This document shows, one piece after another, positions 60,793-64,000 of a stretch of 64,000 bases of DNA. The notes under the pieces were generated by a model, which saw only the letters and a program-made list of their open reading frames with translations, ran no database searches and was not told the origin of the DNA. The stretch's first letter is position 1, and each line of letters starts with the position of its first letter. This DNA comes from Cytophagales bacterium. Its GTDB lineage: Bacteria; Bacteroidota; Bacteroidia; Cytophagales; Cyclobacteriaceae. The stretch spans positions 1,285,501 to 1,349,500 of the forward strand of contig JAWPMT010000005.1 of the NCBI GenBank assembly GCA_033344775.1. The letters are read 5' to 3'. A program made the translations under genes and the position numbers.

Positions 60793-60943
60793 GTGTTTAG
60801 GTAATAATACTTCATCACTTAACTACTCTACTTTATTTACGAACTGAAAATGAGGATTTTCGATCCCCATAACTCTGAAAGCCGCAGTACGTATGATCTA
60901 GTCTAGTTTAATGATGCGTTACATTACAGGTAACAAATTCAAA

Positions 60944-62215
60944 ATGGACTTTTTCAAATACAACTTTCGATCCGCAACAAAATTCATCTTTTTGTTAGGC
61001 TTAGTGTTTTTATGCGCTTGTAAGTCTGACAATAGTATCGCGCCTGAAGAGGAGGCATCTATCGTGATGGACATGCCCAATGATAGTACAGGAAGCGTAA
61101 CCGATAGCGTTCAACTGATTGAGCATAAACTCATGATCAATCTATTCCAATTTTTTCCTGATGCTATAAACTTGTTCCGATCAGAACGTACAAATGGATA
61201 TTTCCTCACTGTACGTGGCCGAAACTACAGCTCTGCTATTAACCGTGTCTTCCATATCGATGACAGTGTTCAAATAGACTGGAATTTGGATGTCACTCCA
61301 ATCCCTTCGGGAAGTTTTGGAGTTCAATTTTACTCAAATGACGAAAATCAAAGATTGAATTTCAGAAAAAAGTCATCCTCTTATCCCGAAGGTCTGATCA
61401 TTTCTGAAATTGGCCATCGTGGCTTGATTAATGTGATATTCGAACTTTCTGAACCATTCGGTTTTGCATCATCTAACCTTCCCCCAGTATCAAGGTTAGG
61501 AGAGCTATACGTATTATCTTGGGTAAACACGGATCACGAAGCACCCAACCGAACACATCGGGTTATTGGGTTCAATTCAGCTGGAATCCCTGTTTGGCAA
61601 GACGAATTTCCGAGTAGAAGTAATACTTACGCCAAAATGAGGGTGTTCAACAGGCAGTTGTTCTACGCTTATAAAACACTGGACGAATCAGGCGCAAATC
61701 AATTAAGGCTAAGAATTTATGATGAGAATGGTCAGGTCCAGGTTGACTTCTTTTTGTATTCTGAGTTGATGGGATGGAATACCGCACAAGAAAACGTTGC
61801 TGATATTATCGTAGAAGACAATATCCTATATGTGCTTTCTCAGGGATGGTCCTACACCAAAAACAGAATCGCTAAGTATGATCTAACAGGAGAATTACTG
61901 AGAGAAATTGAATTTGGCCAACGACTCACTGATTTTGATCTGAACCAAGCGGGTTTATGGTCGATTGGAAATGATTTCAGCCATGATCCTGAACTTACTC
62001 TTGGTAACCCATTCATTCTAAAACTAACTAGAGATTTAGAGATTTTATTTCAATCTGAAATTGTGGATATCACTAGCCGTGGAGGAAGAGGCAAAATTGT
62101 TACTCATGAAAATGGTATGCTCGTTGCAGGATTCAGCCATTTCGAAGACTTTTCGGCTAAACCATATGTTATCAGCCTTGATAATGAGGGACAAATTGTT
62201 ACCTCTGAAAAATAA
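60944..62215 (+). CDS. Lipoprotein of unknown function, paralogue A
   Basis: About 423 residues from the Met at 60944; the Met at 60911 gives an overlong signal. The signal ends LVFLCAC, with lipid Cys. An acidic linker follows, then DSVQLIEHKLMINLFQFF and a beta-rich region (about 60-420) with propeller-like strands. It has close similarity to the partial gene at 63237 (shared DSVQLIEHKL, LGELYVLSWV-like and HRVIGFN segments). Function unknown. Confidence 0.78.
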   Translation: MDFFKYNFRSATKFIFLLGLVFLCACKSDNSIAPEEEASIVMDMPNDSTGSVTDSVQLIEHKLMINLFQFFPDAINLFRSERTNGYFLTVRGRNYSSAINRVFHIDDSVQIDWNLDVTPIPSGSFGVQFYSNDENQRLNFRKKSSSYPEGLIISEIGHRGLINVIFELSEPFGFASSNLPPVSRLGELYVLSWVNTDHEAPNRTHRVIGFNSAGIPVWQDEFPSRSNTYAKMRVFNRQLFYAYKTLDESGANQLRLRIYDENGQVQVDFFLYSELMGWNTAQENVADIIVEDNILYVLSQGWSYTKNRIAKYDLTGELLREIEFGQRLTDFDLNQAGLWSIGNDFSHDPELTLGNPFILKLTRDLEILFQSEIVDITSRGGRGKIVTHENGMLVAGFSHFEDFSAKPYVISLDNEGQIVTSEK

Positions 62216-62294
62216 AGTAGGAAAAGAGCTTTTCTCTTCACCCGAAGAGCATAAGCTTTTCATTAAATAACGAAGTATCTACTATTTAAGAAAA

Positions 62295-62345
62295 TTAATG
62301 AATGTCATTCGTCAGGGGAGAATATTCACGAACGACATTCATTAA
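62295..62345. terminator. Bidirectional terminator-like hairpin
   Basis: TTAATGAATGTCATTCGT (62295-62312) and ACGAACGACATTCATTAA (62328-62345) pair over 18 bp with one mismatch. It lies between convergent genes 62215 and 62353. Confidence 0.8.
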
Positions 62346-62352
62346 ATAATAC

Positions 62353-62994
62353 CTAGTCCAAATTTGGCTGAGGCGTCATTCTCAAATAAGGCTTTACTTC
62401 TGTGTGACCTTTCGGGAATAATTCAGGAATCTGCTCATTGGAAACTGCAGGTACGATCACGCAATCATCACCATTGTTCCAGTTGACAGGAGTCGCCACC
62501 TTGTGGTAAGCAGTCAATTGAAGCGAATCGATCACACGTAGCAATTCATCAAAATTCCTACCCGTAGATGCCGGATACGTGATGATCAATTTTACTTTCT
62601 TATCAGGTCCGATCACAAAAACAGATCTTACCGTAAGCTTGTCATCAGCATTGGGGTGGATCATATCATACAGTGTGGCTACTTTCCTATCCTCATCGGC
62701 GATGATTGGAAAATTCACTTCCGTACCCTGTGTTTCATTGATATCTCCGATCCAGTCTTTGTGAGAAGCTAATCCATCAACGCTCAGCGCCACCACCTTG
62801 ACGTTTCTCTGATCAAATTGCGATTTGTATTTGGACGCTGCGCCAAGTTCCGTGGTACAAACAGGTGTGTAGTCTGCCGGGTGAGAAAAAAGTACGCCCC
62901 AGCTTTCACCTAACCACTGATGAAAGTCAATCTCGCCTTCCGTAGTTTGTGCTTGAAAGTTGGGAGCTTCGTCACCTAATCTAATGGTACTCAT
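62353..62994 (-). CDS. 1-Cys peroxiredoxin (Prx6 type)
   Basis: 213 residues. The peroxidatic cysteine is Cys46 in HPADYTPVCTTELG. The Prx6-type C-terminal arm is seen (about 165-210, with CVIVPAVSNEQIPELFPKGH). Prx6-type enzymes reduce peroxides with one catalytic Cys and use glutathione or ascorbate-like partners. It is convergent with the lipoprotein gene and monocistronic. Confidence 0.93.
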   Translation of the reverse strand: MSTIRLGDEAPNFQAQTTEGEIDFHQWLGESWGVLFSHPADYTPVCTTELGAASKYKSQFDQRNVKVVALSVDGLASHKDWIGDINETQGTEVNFPIIADEDRKVATLYDMIHPNADDKLTVRSVFVIGPDKKVKLIITYPASTGRNFDELLRVIDSLQLTAYHKVATPVNWNNGDDCVIVPAVSNEQIPELFPKGHTEVKPYLRMTPQPNLD

Positions 62995-63236
62995 AATGGA
63001 AACTTAAGTTTTATATAGTTTTAAGAACCTATAAAACACTAGCCCAAAAGAGATCGTTCTTTGTAGTCCGGGAAATTTGAAATAATGGATACCGGAGAAA
63101 GAAACACTTATTCCAAACTAAAACGCTATAATTATGAGAAATAAGCGGAACCGCAACCAAACATTTTAATAACTTTATTTGTAACTGTACTTTACAAGAC
63201 TACTTCAGTAACAAATATACGAGCAACACCTTCAAA

Positions 63237-64000
63237 ATGAACTCTTCCAAAATCAACTATATTTTCCTCATTCAAATGGTTATGTTACTACTGCTATCGT
63301 GCCTATCTGCTTGTCAGTCGGATGATAAAACGGAACCAGAAGTCGTGGACGAGACCCCCGAAGAAGAGGTCCCTTCCGATGATATGGAAACAGATAGTGT
63401 ACAACTGATAGAGCATAAGCTATTATTAAACCTCGCTTACCCAGATCAAATAAACTTGTTTTCGTCAGGCGCACCGGGTAGTTTTTTTCTTGCCGTAAAT
63501 GGCTTTGGAAATTCAGGTTTTTATGACCAGGTGTATCTTTTCAACGAAAAAGCCAGGATAGATTGGGTACAGAATCTTACCCCAGCAGGACTAAACGTTC
63601 ATATTCCTATTGGATTTTCCTCAAGTTCACAGGAATCAAAGGTTGTTATTCGTGAAAACGCAATTGGAGATCCGGAAGGCATGATTATTTCCAGTATTGA
63701 TACTGCAGGCATCATTACCGGAGCTTTTTCGCTTAAGGAGGATTTCGGATTCAATTCATCAGATATACCACCAGTCACAAAAATCGGAGATCATTACGTA
63801 CTTTCCTGGGTGAAAAGAGAAAACACGGAGCATAGTTCCGTTCATCGGGTTATTGCCTTTAATGCTGAAGGCACAGAACTTTGGAGAGATGATTTTACTG
63901 GATTAAGATACAGCATAGCTAAAACCGAAATACACGACAAGCATTTTTTCTATGCTTATCAAAGTTTAGATTCAACAGGAATAACAAGGAGTAGGATACG
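63237..64000 (+). CDS. Lipoprotein of unknown function, paralogue B (partial)
   Basis: I translated 254 codons with no stop before the window end. The signal peptide ends LSCLSAC, with lipid Cys at about 26. An acidic linker follows, then DSVQLIEHKLLLNLAYPD and YVLSWVKRENTEHSSVHRVIAFNAEG, each matching the paralogue at 60944. The 3' end is outside the window. Confidence 0.82.
   Translation, partial: MNSSKINYIFLIQMVMLLLLSCLSACQSDDKTEPEVVDETPEEEVPSDDMETDSVQLIEHKLLLNLAYPDQINLFSSGAPGSFFLAVNGFGNSGFYDQVYLFNEKARIDWVQNLTPAGLNVHIPIGFSSSSQESKVVIRENAIGDPEGMIISSIDTAGIITGAFSLKEDFGFNSSDIPPVTKIGDHYVLSWVKRENTEHSSVHRVIAFNAEGTELWRDDFTGLRYSIAKTEIHDKHFFYAYQSLDSTGITRSRI

Overview
The window looks like chromosomal DNA of a member of the Bacteroidota, probably a marine Cytophagales-type bacterium. 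The evidence is the SusC-like TonB receptor followed by a DUF4249 protein, DUF5916, DUF2851, two LytS/LytTR pairs, many small lipoproteins, TAnnTTTG -7 promoter elements and weak Shine-Dalgarno signals. No rRNA or tRNA gene was seen.

Positions 1-20700 form an integron-like gene cassette array, the main discovery of the window. A tyrosine recombinase (19604-20698, minus strand) is followed on the same strand by at least 15 compact cassettes. They are separated by 14 imperfect palindromes of 64-295 bp that have attC architecture (13 convincing, one weak). Every site begins with NNNAACG on the plus strand. In ten of the 14 cassettes with both ends visible, the leading core is the exact reverse complement of that same cassette's trailing core, over 6-12 bp (GTTAGC, GTTGGA, GTTACC, GTTATC, GTTAGA, GTTGTG). 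Integron-type crossover at G/TT in a circular cassette predicts exactly this. The recombinase is not a canonical IntI: it lacks the IntI-specific insertion before the HxxR box, carries an extra N-terminal domain of about 85 residues, and points the same way as the cassettes. Cargo includes a DUF5063 protein, a YARHG protein, RidA, an LRR protein, an RDD membrane protein, an AraC regulator with an S41 peptidase, an esterase with an inverted LytS/LytTR pair, an ECF sigma factor with YCII and SRPBCC proteins, a SUKH-like protein, an AraC/NTF2-like group, a uridine-kinase-like P-loop protein, and a Crp regulator with a beta-lactamase-fold hydrolase that runs off the window.

Positions 20900-34750 are ordinary chromosome, visibly richer in GC than the array. 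They hold an unknown helical protein, a noncoding 41-bp tandem repeat, a TlpA-type thioredoxin lipoprotein flanked by repeats, a secreted esterase, a propeller-like secreted protein, a DUF5916 protein, a second LytS/LytTR pair, a ParDE toxin-antitoxin module with an operator-like palindrome, BioF, an LpxR-like outer membrane protein, and hairpin repeats.

Positions 35000-49000 hold an exported HExxH/beta-propeller/barrel protein, an M20 peptidase, a three-gene TonB receptor operon, DUF2851, a NeuD-type acyltransferase, TrhO and a nucleoside phosphorylase.

Positions 48900-64000 are more plastic. They hold two paralogous exported proteins with an NF-x-V-YDG repeat, a 52-codon ORF with a strong terminator, a frameshifted NAD(P)-binding gene, a MITE-like element, and an exported protein split from its signal peptide by an in-frame TGA beside an HxlR regulator. 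GH30 with an AraC regulator, an SDR protein, DUF1080, an M48-like protease, 1-Cys peroxiredoxin and two paralogous lipoproteins follow, the last one cut by the window end.
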